Shown in pieces: positions 10,797 to 24,860 of a DNA stretch of 60,000 nt. A program made the position numbers and the translations under genes. Source of the stretch: Mesostigma viride (taxonomy: Eukaryota; Streptophyta; Mesostigmatophyceae; Mesostigmatales; Mesostigmataceae); NCBI GenBank assembly GCA_009746045.1, contig RPFO01000213.1, forward strand, positions 476,564-536,563, read 5' to 3'. Position 1 is the first letter of the stretch. The number at the start of each line of letters is the position of its first letter. The notes below the pieces were generated by a model. The model saw only the letters and a program-made list of their open reading frames with translations. It had not been told where the DNA came from and did no database searches.

Positions 10797-10942
10797 ACTC
10801 TTCGATCCGGGTTATCCGGGTCTGACCGGCCGAGTGTAGTTGATGCTAGTGACGTGGTCGCATGGCATTAATTGCAGTGTACAGTTGTCCACTGGTAGAC
10901 GCTGTAGTCGGCATTGCCATAGGCATATAGGTGTAGCACTGG
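10797..10942 (+). repeat. Direct repeat E, copy 2, right part
   Basis: It matches the second half of E copy 1 (from ATCCGGGTTATCCGGG to GTAGCACTGG). It continues copy 2 beyond the TE1 insertion. Confidence 0.65.
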
Positions 10943-11035
10943 GGAGTCCCACAGCACCGAGCAGCTCACGCACACAGCGTTCCATTCTGAGCCCGTTTGG
11001 TGTTCGACGTATTATTTGCATAATACATCTTCTCT

Positions 11036-12767
11036 TCATTCCCATTTCAGTGAGTTGTTCGCCTTAGTCCGTCTTCCAACTCCGGTGGCGCCGCTGCGGG
11101 CGCTGCGGTCGGTGCCGGCGGTGCTGGTGCCTGCTGCCACCCTGTTGATGTCACCTGCCAACCCGGTGGCGCCACTGCGGGCAGTGCACGGTCGGTGCCG
11201 GCGGTGCTGGTGCAGGCCTGCTGCCACCCTGTTGATGTCAGCTGCCAACCCGGTGGCGCCGCTGCGGTCGGTGCGGTCAGTGCTGGTGCCTGCTGCCACC
11301 ATGTTGATGTCACCTGCCAACCCGGTGGCGCCGCTGCGGGCGGTCACTGCCGGCGGTGCTGGTGCCTGCTTCCACCCTGTTGATGTCACCTGCCAACCCC
11401 GTGGCGCCGCTGCGGGCGGTGCGGTCGACGCCAGTGGTATGGATGGTGGTGGCATTAGTGCTGATGGTGCTGATGCAGGCAGCGCTTGTGTTGGTTCCAT
11501 CTGCGTTGTTCTTGCCGATGCAAGCTGATGCATCTGCTGTTGCATCTGCTGCAGTTGCTGTTGATGGTTCGCTGCCTGTTTTTGCATCATGTCCACATCT
11601 TGCTGCAGTAGCTTTGAGGATACATCTTGCTGCTGTGTCAGTGCTGGTTGTGGCAGCGGTGGTCGCGACGGTGTGCGGTCGCACTCTTGCTTGCGTGGCC
11701 GCTTCACAGGCGGGGGATCTGCTTTCTTGGTTGGCTTTGCTCCCCGTTCTTGGTAGGTGTTTGTCACCTCCATCAAGGCGACTCCATCTGAGGCCGATGC
11801 AGCCCGAGGCCGGAGCTCCCGCGAGCGCTCAGCCATCACAGGCGTTGCAGAGTGGATGATTTCAACTGAGCGCCCGCTGTGTGGGAAATCATTTGCCGAA
11901 AGGATGCAAGGCTTTGCTGCACAATTGCCAAGAATAAAGTCCTGCAATTGTGCTTGTGCAAACCATGTGGCTGCCCGCTTTGTGCTGGAGTTGCAGGCCA
12001 TGTCCAACATGCCGCGCACAGAGCCCTGCTGCATCTCGATGCCCGCTATCGGCCATGGTGCAGGCCCTCCGTTCTCGGTCACCACAAGGATGACCTATTC
12101 CGGAAATATACAGCCTGTGCTCCCTTCCTGCAGGCATTTTGGAGAGTCTTTACATCTATAGCTGTACTCGCTGTGCAGCACCAGCATCACTTTCGCCTCC
12201 TGGGTCTTGACCTCACCAACTGCCACCCCAAAGGCATTCCAGCCGGGCACCTTCAACACTGCGCCCTGCAGCGGCCCAGTGACATCAAAACCCCCCCGTT
12301 TACATGCTGATGCTGACGGGTTTGCTGGCGGCGATGCTTCTGGCGATGGAAGGATTGAGCGTTTGGCCGATGGTGCCGCCGAGGGCGTGTGTGGGCCGTT
12401 GCTCGAGCTGTCCGGTGACGTGAACAATTGCCGTGAACAATCGTCGACCTCGGATGAAGTTTTTTGCGATGCAGGGCCACCCGTGATGGGTGGAGGTGGG
12501 CTTTCCTCTTGTGGGATGCTGCCTTTTGGATCCGATGAAACACCGCCGTCTTCTGCACCCGGCGGATCTGGATCTTTGTCCGGCCTCGGCGGATCCGGAG
12601 CTTGGTAGCTCCTCGTCATTGTCGTCATCGTCATCGTGCTTGGCATTGAGGTCATGAAGATCTGGCAAGCCGTCCAAATCGGCCTCGTCTCTGCCGGATG
12701 TGAGGCATTGTGCCTCACAGACAACCTCAGTGGTCATTGTCATGCAGAAGGGCTGTCTATGTAGCAT
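11036..12767 (-). pseudogene. Unknown glutamine-rich protein with repeat tail; frameshift and one in-frame stop
   Basis: Not recognised. Reading minus-strand from 12767, an acidic patch (HDDDDDNDEE) is followed by a frame change around 12600 into a Pro/Ser-rich linker. A compact, possibly folded segment follows (about 12340-11900), then a basic KRPRK motif. Next comes a glutamine-rich coiled-coil-like stretch (about 11615-11515) and a minisatellite-encoded tail (GATGLAGDINRVAAG repeats). One TAG at about 12095 splits the long frame in two; on both sides the frame is the same. The tail repeats are also open in another frame, so repeat-unit indels are tolerated. It may be a broken gene, a gene with unseen introns, or part of a transposon. 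Confidence 0.4.
11083..11410. repeat. Minisatellite, about 57-60 bp unit, right block
   Basis: Five to six units with core TGATGTCACCTGCCAACCCGGTGGCGCC and CGGTGCTGGTGCCTGCTGCC; unit lengths vary. It forms the C-terminal repeat of the minus-strand frame 11036-12085 and matches the left block at 3822-3989. Confidence 0.8.
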
Positions 12768-15548
<2,781 letters not shown>

Positions 15549-16896
15549 ACACACACACACACACACGCACACGCACTCCCACCCACCACCCACCCTGTCT
15601 CCCCCGTTCCCTGTTGACACTTGAGCCATGATGCTAGTATTCTCACGCCATGTTCTGACTGATGACCGGTACAGTACATGTAATTGCTTTGTTAATCCCT
15701 TCTTTCATCGCAGAAAGGCTGAAGTGGAAAAGCAAGAAAGGAGTGCATGGCCGCTGGATGCTCGAGAAGATGATGTTGAAAAGATCAGACGGATGTTCTG
15801 ATCTTTTGCTCGTGACATAACTGATGCTAAGTAGTAAGTACTACATATATTTCTGTCACTTACTATTGCATGCTAATGACTCTCGACGATATATATTGCA
15901 TGCTCATGACGAAAATGATGCTTCTCAACCGCTCTTTCTCTGTGTGATCAATCCTGGAGGGGGAACCTCCCCCCCTAAAATCGCACAAGAGCGCGCTCCC
16001 TCGTCTGGCCTATACCGCGCCGCCTGGCGCCAGCCAAAGTTAAAATGTCCGAGTGCGCTCTGTCAGCCAAAAGGCTGCGCCAGATCGAAAACGGCAACTT
16101 TGGGAGTGTGCTACGATCTACGTTGGTTGTACGACACATGGCAATTTTTATAGCATCTCTTAAGTAGTAGAAGCTCTTAGTAAGCGATAATATTACAGTA
16201 GCATACAGTAGTCTCCAAGTAGGAGCAGTTCAATGATGATTCAACATTTTGTACTGCAGTGCTCCGGCTTCAGGCTGGTTGTTGGTGCGATGGTGGTTTG
16301 CAACTTGCAAGAACGTCAAGCGGAAAAGACGATGCCTGACGCCAGGTCCGGTGTCAGAATCAACAACAACAACAACCTGACGCGGGCCTGAAAGTTGATA
16401 TGTCTTCCTAGAATCAACCAATGCTTGGTAAGTTCTCAGCGTAAGTTGTAAGTCCAGCATGGTCATTTGAAGCTGACTCCTGCACTAAAAATCAAGCGCC
16501 GGACCACACTAGCGGGATCACCAGAGCACACTCCTTGTCCTAAAACCAGGCGCCGGACCGGCGGGGAGAGTGCACTCCTGAAACTTTTCCTTGGCGCCGC
16601 CCTCAAAATTTCGACTGGAGTGCACTCCATCGCCAAAATTCTGGGGCCGGACACATTTTTTTCCGGTTTTGGGTGCTCGCTCCACGTCCCGAGGTGCCGC
16701 GCCAGACCAGTTACGGAGTGTGCAGTTTTGCCTGCATGTCCGCCCTCCTGATATATCAAGGAGACAACCAGCGCAGGCCAGAAATCGGGAGAATCCGGAC
16801 CATGGCAGCTCGAGCCTGCCGTTATCTTGTCCGCGTGTTCGAGTCGTTCAGGATGATGCATATGAATGGTGATGAAAATGTGTAGCCTTGTGCACT
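15549..16896. other. Unassigned stretch, possible short terminal exon
   Basis: At 15712-15801 a frame preceded by TTTCATCGCAG encodes about 28 residues (charged, KAEVEKQER...EDDVEKIRRMF) and then stops. This looks like a last exon, but no partner exons are visible. Between 15960 and 16130, and between 16480 and 16760, are GC-richer blocks with repeated GCGCC and GAGTGCACTCC motifs. I cannot assign them. Confidence 0.25.
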
Positions 16897-17245
16897 CCTG
16901 ATATATATATTTTTTAAAAAATATAATTACTTACATCAGAGTAAAGGCACCCACGTAAAAATAAACAAAGCCAACGCTAACAAGGGATACCACGACAAAC
17001 AACTAGACAGCCGGCATGGGACACTCGATCTACATACACCGCGGAATGAAGTAAAACAGCCTACTAACCGTGTTGTGCCGCAAAGTCAGCTCGTGTGCGA
17101 CGGAGCAAGATGTCAGCCATAGCCCGGGTAATCGCTACCACAAGGTGTTGGCACCAATACGATGTCCAGGTGACCCGCGCTGACCAAGGGGCCCACAGGC
17201 CCTCCAGGTCCAGGCGGTCCTCCCGGAGCCGGCAGCACTCCTTAA

Positions 17246-18936
17246 CCCCTAAATGGTCTGAGATCCTGCCGATAAATCGGCTGGATCTTCACAATTTTGC
17301 AAACCAGATGCCATCCAACCTACCCATATCCAATGGCTGTCCTTGGGGGCCAAGCATGTCCATGAGTTGCCCTTTGGGTTGGTATATCACAACCTCACAT
17401 ATATGCAGGGTAGGCCATATATAACTGCCGTCAAAGTCAGGGGGGTCAAGACGCGCGTTTTCATTTTTGGTAGAATGTGCATTTTGAATTATGTTATAAG
17501 AGCTAGGCACCTACCACTTCAGGGATGATAAACAATTAGTTGCTGAACAGTTTGAGCCATTGGGGTCATCATTTGGGTGGGTATACCAGCAGTTACACCC
17601 AGTACAGCCCTTAGGGGTACCGTTGGTAAAAAGCAACCAAGGGGGTAGGGGTGGGCATACTACCTACTCATATGGCCACCAACCATGCCAAACAATACAT
17701 TTCCCTTCCACAATGATGGGGAAACATAAGTGCATCATCACACTGCCCTTACATGGCACCTATGTGCAGGTGCTACCTTGTCCATGCACGTAGGTAACGT
17801 GGTACGGATACCCTACGCAAGGCATGCATTCTAGGAGGCAGCCACCAACAAACTAGTGATGTTGAGCCTATTTCAGCCTGCCCTAGCAAGGATAAACTAG
17901 GCCTAAGCTGCTATAGCTTGCCATGTGATGGCCAGCACACCTGGTGGCACATGCTGTCAATGGGAAGCTTTTACTCACCAGTTACGTGCTTGATGATGCC
18001 ACAGAGACCAGCCAACTGCCTCACACTCATGCAATATGTGTATGGGAAATGTATGACAAACATATATGGAGGTATTCAAACCCATACAGCCTCTAAAACT
18101 TATCACCATCACCCTGTGGCAGGTCAACTGACTGAGGGAAGCATCCAAGAAGGGTGTTTTAGAAAGGGGCCAGGCCAGGGTCAAGAAAGAGCATGAATAA
18201 TGCAAAAAGAATGTGCTACACAAGCTAGAACGTACATATAAACGTCAAACATCAATAGGAAAACGATGCTTAAGCTTTACCAGGCATGGATGGCGTTACC
18301 TTGGCCCAGGCGGTGGCCGCAAAATGGCGCATTTCGGCACACCAAAGTTGTGCAGCATGGTCGCTGGATTCGGCGATTTCTGGCCACCCTTGCACGTTTA
18401 CGACTATACTATGTATCATAAAAAGTACAAAGAAACCGATATATCCTTTAAAATACGCCGGAAAGGTATTGCTGTCAACGTTTCTATCGTCCGGCCTGAT
18501 CGCAGTTTTTTCCAGCAAGAACGCTGCCGACACCTATCAAATGGCATTCCCGCGAACCAAAAATTGGCCTGTATGATCTTTAGGACGTATAAAATCAATA
18601 TCCTAATTTTGGTCAGAAAATTCGAACGCAAACGTAAATGCCATGCGTGGGCGCAAGCCGCCATGGCCAGGTCGTTGTTTTCCGGAATGCACGATGTACG
18701 TGAAAAAGTACCCTGACCCCTTGTACTTTGACCGGCCAGAACACCTCTATAACTTTGTCAGAAGTATGCAAACCCATATACCATGCTGTGAAGAAACTTA
18801 TAAACTTTCGATCTTCTCAGCTAAACTTTTCCTAATTCTCAATAGATTTCGCGGCATCTGGTCCCCCGAGAAGGAGCCGATGCATCGGCTGGAACTCGAT
18901 TTTTGGCGGAAAATCGGCAGCAAGACCATTTAGGGG
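17246..18936 (+). mobile_element. pB-3: 1.69-kb piggyBac-like non-autonomous element
   Basis: TTAA at 17242-17245 and 18937-18940 flanks ends CCCCTAAATGGTCT and its complement (14-bp TIR), followed by different but similar GCCGAT...ATCGGC hairpins. The empty site can be read from the related LINE at 49622 (CTCCTTGAAGAAG), which lacks the insertion. Length is 1691 bp. The longest frame (18213-18716, 167 codons) is unlike any transposase and is broken by indels in pB-1. Confidence 0.85.
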
Positions 18937-18940
18937 TTAA

Positions 18941-19700
18941 AGAAGCCGGCGGTCAGGGTTCCCATGGCCCCGAACTCCTCCAAGACAAAGGGCACCACAC
19001 GATGGTGCCCGACGTCCCCATAGGCCATGAGCTTGGCCCGCTTAGCCCGATCCGCCGTGTAGCCCGCCGCCCAGGTGGGATGCACCAACTACATGGCTAA
19101 GAGCTACAGAGGGGCGAGCCACAGAAACGTTGATGAGCAAGTGCCGCCTGCCTCCCTCAAAGTCCAGAACCACGATGTCAGGTCGGTGGTTGGGGGAGTA
19201 CATAGAAAAGCTGCGCCGTCCGCATCCTCAGACCGGATGTTCGCGTGCCCCAGGGGAAATCGGACCGAACCATGGCGAGCACCACGTTCAGGAGAACAGT
19301 GTGCAAGTACAAGTACCAATTCCGATTCTGCTGGCCACCCATGCATTCAACAGGTAGTGGGTCCCAGTGGGGTCCAAGGCCTGCCCGCAGCTACCACAGG
19401 GCCGCCCTGCGGGAACAAGAGGTTGCGGGGCAAACAGCTGGTGTCGCAGTGCCACCGGATACATAGTGACTGGGCGTCAGGATGTAAGGGGGGCCCATGG
19501 GGAGAGCTCGGAGGTAAGCCAAGCCCATGCACACTCCGCAATGAGAGTGAGAACAGCCACGCGCGACCCTGGGCGTTGAGGTCATCAAAAAGAGCCATCT
19601 AATCCGCCGTGTGCAGAATACCCGCGTCGGTTTTCTGGTGTTTATCGATGACGCGGGCAGGGAATGCTGCGGGGGAGAGGACGGTGGCGACCGAGGGAGT
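18941..19700 (-). pseudogene. LINE-2 C-terminal region (zinc finger and RLE), decayed
   Basis: Minus-strand translation aligns in order with the C-terminal part of the LINE at 49.9-50.9 kb: the SLRSVHGLGLP-type segment, a degenerate CCHC finger (about 19330-19400), an RPD-type endonuclease motif near 19185 and the DVS motif near 19120. Frameshifts and stops are frequent. Confidence 0.65.
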
Positions 19701-20220
19701 TGTCAAGAATCCTGTCTTGAATATGCCCATTATGCTGACCGTGCAGAAATCTATAATACGGGCAACTGTATTCGAGCCCTGATTAACAAATAGATCTGCT
19801 CGGATAGTAGTACCTAAGTGGGATTTGTCCTATGTGAACAAACACTACGTCTATGTGCCAAGTTGTACAATGGTACTACTACGGACCGTTGGTCACTATC
19901 TTCACCAGATTACAATATTGTGTCATGTACATGTCATACCAATAACATGCCGTACCGAGTCATGCATGTGCATGCACCATGTTCCAACATACCAGCTGTC
20001 GTTATCGACCCATTGTCGGCCCATGCGCATACCAGGGCCGCCGCCACCACTCACCTACCATAATTACCAATGTTCACGCTACCTTGAGGTAGCCATGGAA
20101 AGCCACACCATATGGACATAATAAATAATTTTCCTGGCTCCTGACGCTTAAGTCGGCAATCATTCGTCACCTACAAATTATTACTTTAAGTCCCCATAAT
20201 AATCACCCATGCCTTTAACA
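19701..20220 (+). repeat. Element C 5' LTR
   Basis: TG...CA termini (TGTCAAG, TTTAACA). Compared with the 3' LTR it lacks a 5-bp ACAGT and shows about six substitutions, roughly 1% divergence by eye. Confidence 0.9.
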
Positions 20221-21754
20221 TGGCATCGGAGGTCTGGGGCAAGATCTTTCAACGGAATTAACCAACCTCTAAGCGGCAGCTCACATTTTATTGAGCGCCT
20301 TGATCATAGTTTATATTTTCATATACGGAGCAGCTTGGTCGAATTCTTGTACTTGATATGACCATGATTATGGCGCAGATGCTACCGTGAAATTCAAGGC
20401 TTTCAATCGACTTACTTCAACGTGTGGTATGTAACACCAAATGTTCGGGGTGACACCTACCGTCGCTAAAATCCGTCAAGAATTTCCCAAGCTCCGGTGC
20501 ACAGGCCAGATCTACGCTTTTATACTTATATATGCCCGAAACTGATCAAACGCCAACATTTCGGTGATGGGGACATCGGCACTGAAGCCTGGCACTCAAA
20601 AGGTGCCGGCTCTGGTTCCAGGCAGCACCAGTGATTTTTTACCTGGCAGCACATTTTGGCCGAGTGCAGAGCGTTCAATCCGCGCGGGGTCACTGACGGG
20701 CTCCCACTGAGCCACGCGCGCTGTGAGCATCGACGAGAAATCGGCGGAGCTGTTTACCTCAAGAATTTTTCATAAGAACCGGTCTTTCTTTTGTACCGGC
20801 ACCATTTTCGCGTGGCATCAACATTCTTTTGGGCGCATTCTTTTAAACCGGAATTCTTTTTAAACGGTCATCACTTCAAGAGCCCAGAGCCTGCCATGCT
20901 CCAAGTTTCCAAGAAAAAAGGGAACATTCCCTGGGTCCTGCTCTCAAGGCCAGCCTGCTGACACAGCTGCACACCACACGAAGGAGGGTGCTCACTAACC
21001 GCCACGTTGTTTTCAGCACTAGTTGCAGTTTTATCATTCAGTCCCATCAGCACCATCACACTGGCATCAACAAGCACAGCAGGCAACACCAGCAGGAACA
21101 GAGTACACTGCATAGTCCATGCAGGCAGCTACCCACACTTGCCTAGCCAGCAAGGAGAAGTAGTAGCACCCAGCAGCACATGCATGACTCTCCACCACAG
21201 GCGTAGAGTAGATTGTAGCTGCAGTCAGCTGCACGCACTTGTCTAGCTAGCAAGTAGCAGTCCAGCAACCAGCTCTACATCCTCACGTCACAGTTCACCT
21301 TGTAGTAGTTGCAGTAAGTTGCATCAAAACCTGTTGGCAAGCAAGCCAAAGTAGCACTACCACCACCACACAAGAAACTGTAACCACACACAGCATAGAT
21401 CGTGTGTGCACACAACAGCTGACGTCACCGGTTTACCAGCAGCAAACAGTAAAGTACCCAACGTTTCCAGCTGCAACCCTGGCATCAACCAGTACCGGCT
21501 CCAGTCTGCATCCAGCTTCAACACTGAGCAACCAGTCTTTACAGTTTAAGAGCTTGTTTCCAGTTTGGCTCTGGACACCCTCGTGTGGCGCACTCCATGT
21601 GACAATATGGGGCTACACACCCTTGCCTTCATTTCCTTGCTGTTTTATATCAAGACCAGGGTGTCGTGTAAGGAGGGAATCCACTTAGGTACCCGACTAC
21701 CCTCGCCTAGGATCTAGCATTTGTATTTGTAGACAGCATCATGTGCAAGGAGGG
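20221..21754 (+). other. Element C internal region, non-coding
   Basis: No convincing gag or pol. The distal half (20930-21700) is rich in CAGCA/ACCAGCA words and shares short phrases with the tail of TE1. Near 20590-20690 GCCTGGCA/GGCAGCAC words recur. Confidence 0.55.
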
Positions 21755-22279
21755 TGTCAAGAATCCTGTCTTGAATATGCCCATTATGCTGACCGTGCAG
21801 AAATCTATAATACGGGCAACTGTATTCGAGCCCTGATTAACAAATAGATCTGCTCGGATAGTAGTACCTAAGTGGGATTTGTCCTACAGTATGTGAACAA
21901 ACACTACGTCTATGTGCCAAGTTGTACAATGGTACTACTAAGGACCGTTGGTCACTATCTTCACCAGATTACAATATTGTGTCATGTACATGTCATACCA
22001 ATACCATGCCGTACCGAGTCATGCATGTGCATGCACCATGTTCCAACATACCAGCTGTCGTTATCGACCCATTGTCGGCCCATGCGCATACCAGGGCCGC
22101 CGCTACCACTCACCTACCATAATTACCAATGTTCACGCTACCTTGAGGTAGCCATGGAAAGCCACACCATATGGACGTAATAAATAATTTTCCTGGCTCC
22201 TGACGCTTAAGTCGGCAATGATTCGTCACCTACAAATTATTACTTTAAGTCCCCATAATAATCACCCATGCCTTTAACA
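21755..22279 (+). repeat. Element C 3' LTR
   Basis: Near-identical to 19701-20220 and preceded by the purine tract GCAAGGAGGG. The open frame of about 102 codons inside both LTRs (19825-20121, 21872-22180) is shared only because the LTRs are. Confidence 0.9.
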
Positions 22280-22284
22280 GGAGT

Positions 22285-23718
22285 GCCCCGAGGAAGGCGG
22301 CGTTGGGCGGCCTGAGCGGTGTGGACGGTAGTGCAGGCCTGCTGGATCTCAGCATAAGCATCCTGGATGGCAGTGATGATAGGGTAGGGGCTGGCGGGGT
22401 CCAAGAGGTCATGTGCCGCCGTAGCCAAAAGGGGAAGGAGCCGACAGATTTCTGCCCACGACTGAGCCACAGAGCCCAAAAACGCCGCTGGGGCCAGCCG
22501 CGGGCCGCACGGGTCAGACGGCAGCCGCCCATCCGGCCCGGCAGGGAAGCGATGCGGAGAGAATGAGCCGGTCCGAGAACATGGCCGGGAACCAGCTGCG
22601 CCAAGGCCGACTGGATACGTTCGTCGTGGCCCTCGGCGGCGAGCCGGACCTGGGCGGTGAGGGCGCCCCGGAGCTAATAAACGACGCGAGGGTGTGCGCA
22701 AAACCAGAGGAGCAGCCCCTTGGTCTGCGATTCAATCATGCAGGCGAGCAATCAATGGCAAGACCTCCGCGTCCGGTGCGCTCCTCGATGGCGGCCCGCA
22801 GGGCGTCGATGACGAAATAGGGGTCGCCGACCGGAACGCCAAGGACGTCCAACCCATGGAGACGTTCGTTCCGGCCCAGGAGCGGCGGCGGAACGCCGGA
22901 GCAATCGCCCTGGGGCGAGTACACCGCGCATTTGGCCAGGGTCAACTCGAGGTTGATGGCAGCCACGGCCGTCTGCAGGGCCAGAAGGGCCGCGTTGATG
23001 TCCGGCACGGTGCCCATGAGGTAGATGTCGTTGAGGTACATGCCAGTATGGCAATGGCCGGGTGAGCGGCGTGGACCTCGCGGAGGCAAACCTGGAGGGG
23101 GGCGGCAAAGTAAAAGGGCCCCAGGGGGTCGCCCTGCTGGGTGCCGGACCTGGACAACAAGTCGGCGCGCATGCCGTCCTCCATAGACTGTGTAAACCAG
23201 TTGACCCGGCTGGCCGTAGCACACGGGCGGTCCAAGCATACATACAGGTCCTCAAAACTTGTGCTCTGGACACAACCGCCGTAAACATGCGCGTGCGGGA
23301 CAGGCTGTTGAAGGCGTTGTGGCATGATGCAGTCGACCTTGACAACCGCGTGGGTGGGGCACCCTGGGCCTCAAGATATGCCTCAGCACGGAATGGATTA
23401 GGACATCGGCCCCACCTTTGGTCGCCACCCGGGCCAGCTGGGCGGCCACAGAGGTCTCGCCCACCGCGAGGGGGGAGCAGAAAAATTCACGGAGCTCGGG
23501 CGCTTTTTGGCAGCAAATCACTTTGCCCACCAGCTTGCACGGAGCACCTCCCCGCATGCGATCGGGCGCACCTTGCCCACAGGGCCCGGGGGCTGGACAC
23601 CCTTGAGTAGAGCCAGGAGGCGCGCGCCCGCAAGCCACTCGCGCGCAGCGGGGGGCACGCGACGGGCCGCCAGGTCGGTGAGGGTGTCAGAGAGAAGGTC
23701 CTCGCCCCCACGGTGCCC
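22285..23718 (-). pseudogene. LINE-2 reverse transcriptase fragment
   Basis: Fragmented frames on the minus strand carry WLAGARLLALLKG, then KVRPIACGEVL (the same motif as in the 49.7-52.9-kb LINE), then a TQQGDPLGPFYF-type motif and a GDCSGVPPPLLG segment. The catalytic YMDD box appears as YLND at about 23024-23038, so the first active-site Asp is replaced by Asn. Several frameshifts break the reading. This is a dead copy. Confidence 0.75.
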
Positions 23719-23728
23719 CCTGATATAT

Positions 23729-24415
23729 GGTTGCCACCTGCTCATCGATGTCTCCGTGGCTTGGCCGCTCTCCGGTCGCCACATCCTCCGGGCGGCTGTG
23801 AATGCCGGCGCTGCTGCCGCTGTGGCTGAGCGCGACAAGTTTGCCTCCTACGGCAATGTGGGGCCCCACCGGGTCATCCCCTTTGTCCTTGAGAATCGAG
23901 TTCGGGGCCATGGGCCCCAAGACAGCCGAGTTTTTCCATGAGTGCTGCCAGCGCCGTGAAGACCGCCTCGACCTCGAGGGTCAGACCGCCCCGTGGTCTG
24001 CCCGCACGTGGTCCTCGTATTGGCGGCAGCGCCTGTCACTCGCCCTCACTCGCACCGTGGCTGATGTGTTATTCCGCCGCACCCGGGCCGACTTAGTCGC
24101 GACCCATGCGGTCTAGATCCCTCCCAGGCCTGCATGGTGGGCCGGCAGCGATGTTGCTGCATGTCGTAGTTTTGTGATGTAGTTAGTTGTACCTTGTGCA
24201 GCTGGCGTGATCCTTGGATGTCCGTGTAAGATTTCTATTAATTTCTTCAGGGTTGCACATGCCAATCTCACCTCCGTAATTTATCATTCTCAATGAATAT
24301 ATATACGTTGTTTTGTCGCGGTATCTCTTGTTACAGTACATAGCGTTGGCTTTGTTTATTTTTACGTGCGTGCCTTAACTCTGATCAATGTCAGTATGTA
24401 ATTATTTTTTAATAC
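23729..24415 (+). mobile_element. LINE fragment, sense orientation (RLE end and 3' UTR)
   Basis: It starts GGTTGCCACCTGCTC directly after CCTGATATAT and encodes the C-terminal endonuclease end (HLLIDVSVA-type, then RHILRAAV and VPFVLE), with a short insertion shifting the frame near 23895. The last coding part ends at 24116 (TAG). A ~300-base 3' UTR ends GTAATTATTTTTTAATACAC. GATATAT on both sides (23722-23728 and about 24418) may be its own target duplication. It is severely 5'-truncated and belongs to the same subfamily as the 49.7-52.9-kb LINE. Confidence 0.75.
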
Positions 24416-24439
24416 ACAGATATATACACATAGCTCTTG

Positions 24440-24860
24440 TCTTTATCAGCTTTATAAAGATGATAATTATTGATCACCGCAGAGTTGTTTGAACAAAGCT
24501 GATAAACCTGATGATTTGTGCCCAGTTTTATCAGTTCTTTCAGTTTCATCATGGTCCTGATAAATCCGATAATGTATCACCCCAGAGTGCTCCTGATAAA
24601 TCTGATGATTTATTGCCCCTTTTTAATCAGAAAAAGCTGCGTCACACTGAGCATATTATTTTATCTGTTTTTATCAGTGTTATCAGGCAAAACAAGCCAT
24701 TATCGGGCCATTATCGGGCCATTATCGGGCCATTATTGGGCCATTATCAGGCATTTATCAGGATTTTATCAGGCGTTTATCAGGATTTATCAGCGTTTAT
24801 CAGCGTTTATCAGGATTTATCAGGTGCAAAACAGGGGAAATCTGATAATATCAGGACCCG
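24440..24860. repeat. Degenerate TTATCAGG / CTGATAAA array, locus 2
   Basis: Dense repeats of TTATCAGG and TTATCGGGCCA (four consecutive GGGCCATTATC units around 24706-24746), changing orientation at about 24650. It is related to the array at 2795-3125. The frames of 120-131 codons here are translations of the repeat. Confidence 0.75.

Larger units (their letters stand above)
19701..22279 (+). mobile_element. Element C: 2.58-kb non-autonomous LTR element
   Basis: LTRs of 520 and 525 bp (19701-20220, 21755-22279) begin TGTCAAGAATCC and end CTTTAACA. TGGCATCGGAGGTC follows the 5' LTR (primer binding site, as in element D). A purine tract AAGGAGGG precedes the 3' LTR. The target-site duplication GGAGT is perfect (19696-19700, 22280-22284). 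The ~1.5-kb interior has no open frame I can assign to gag or pol. It interrupts LINE-2 in its C-terminal part. Confidence 0.9.
16907..23718 (-). mobile_element. LINE-2: RLE-type non-LTR retrotransposon, 5'-truncated and split twice
   Basis: Three minus-strand pieces (16907-17241, 18941-19700, 22285-23718) line up in order with the LINE at 49734-52924. From 3' to 5' they are 3' UTR, C-terminal RLE region and reverse transcriptase. The first gap is pB-3 (TTAA duplication) and the second is element C (GGAGT duplication). CCTGATATAT occurs at 16897-16906 and 23719-23728, a likely target-site duplication. The 5' end is truncated inside the region before the RT. The 3' tail ends GTAAGTAATTATATTTTTT rather than in a poly(A). 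Confidence 0.8.

Noticed and set aside
12085-12100. Reassigned UAG codon (as in some green algae) explaining the in-frame stop.
   Set aside because: The element B frames end at TGA, TAG and TAA where the homology ends, and there is no pattern of UAG/UAA at glutamine positions in the otherwise intact polyproteins.
22285-24415. Twin-priming inversion of one LINE (antisense RT followed by sense 3' end).
   Set aside because: The antisense LINE has its own 3' UTR at 16907-17241 and its own CCTGATATAT duplication, and the sense fragment belongs to the other subfamily. Two head-to-head insertions explain it better.
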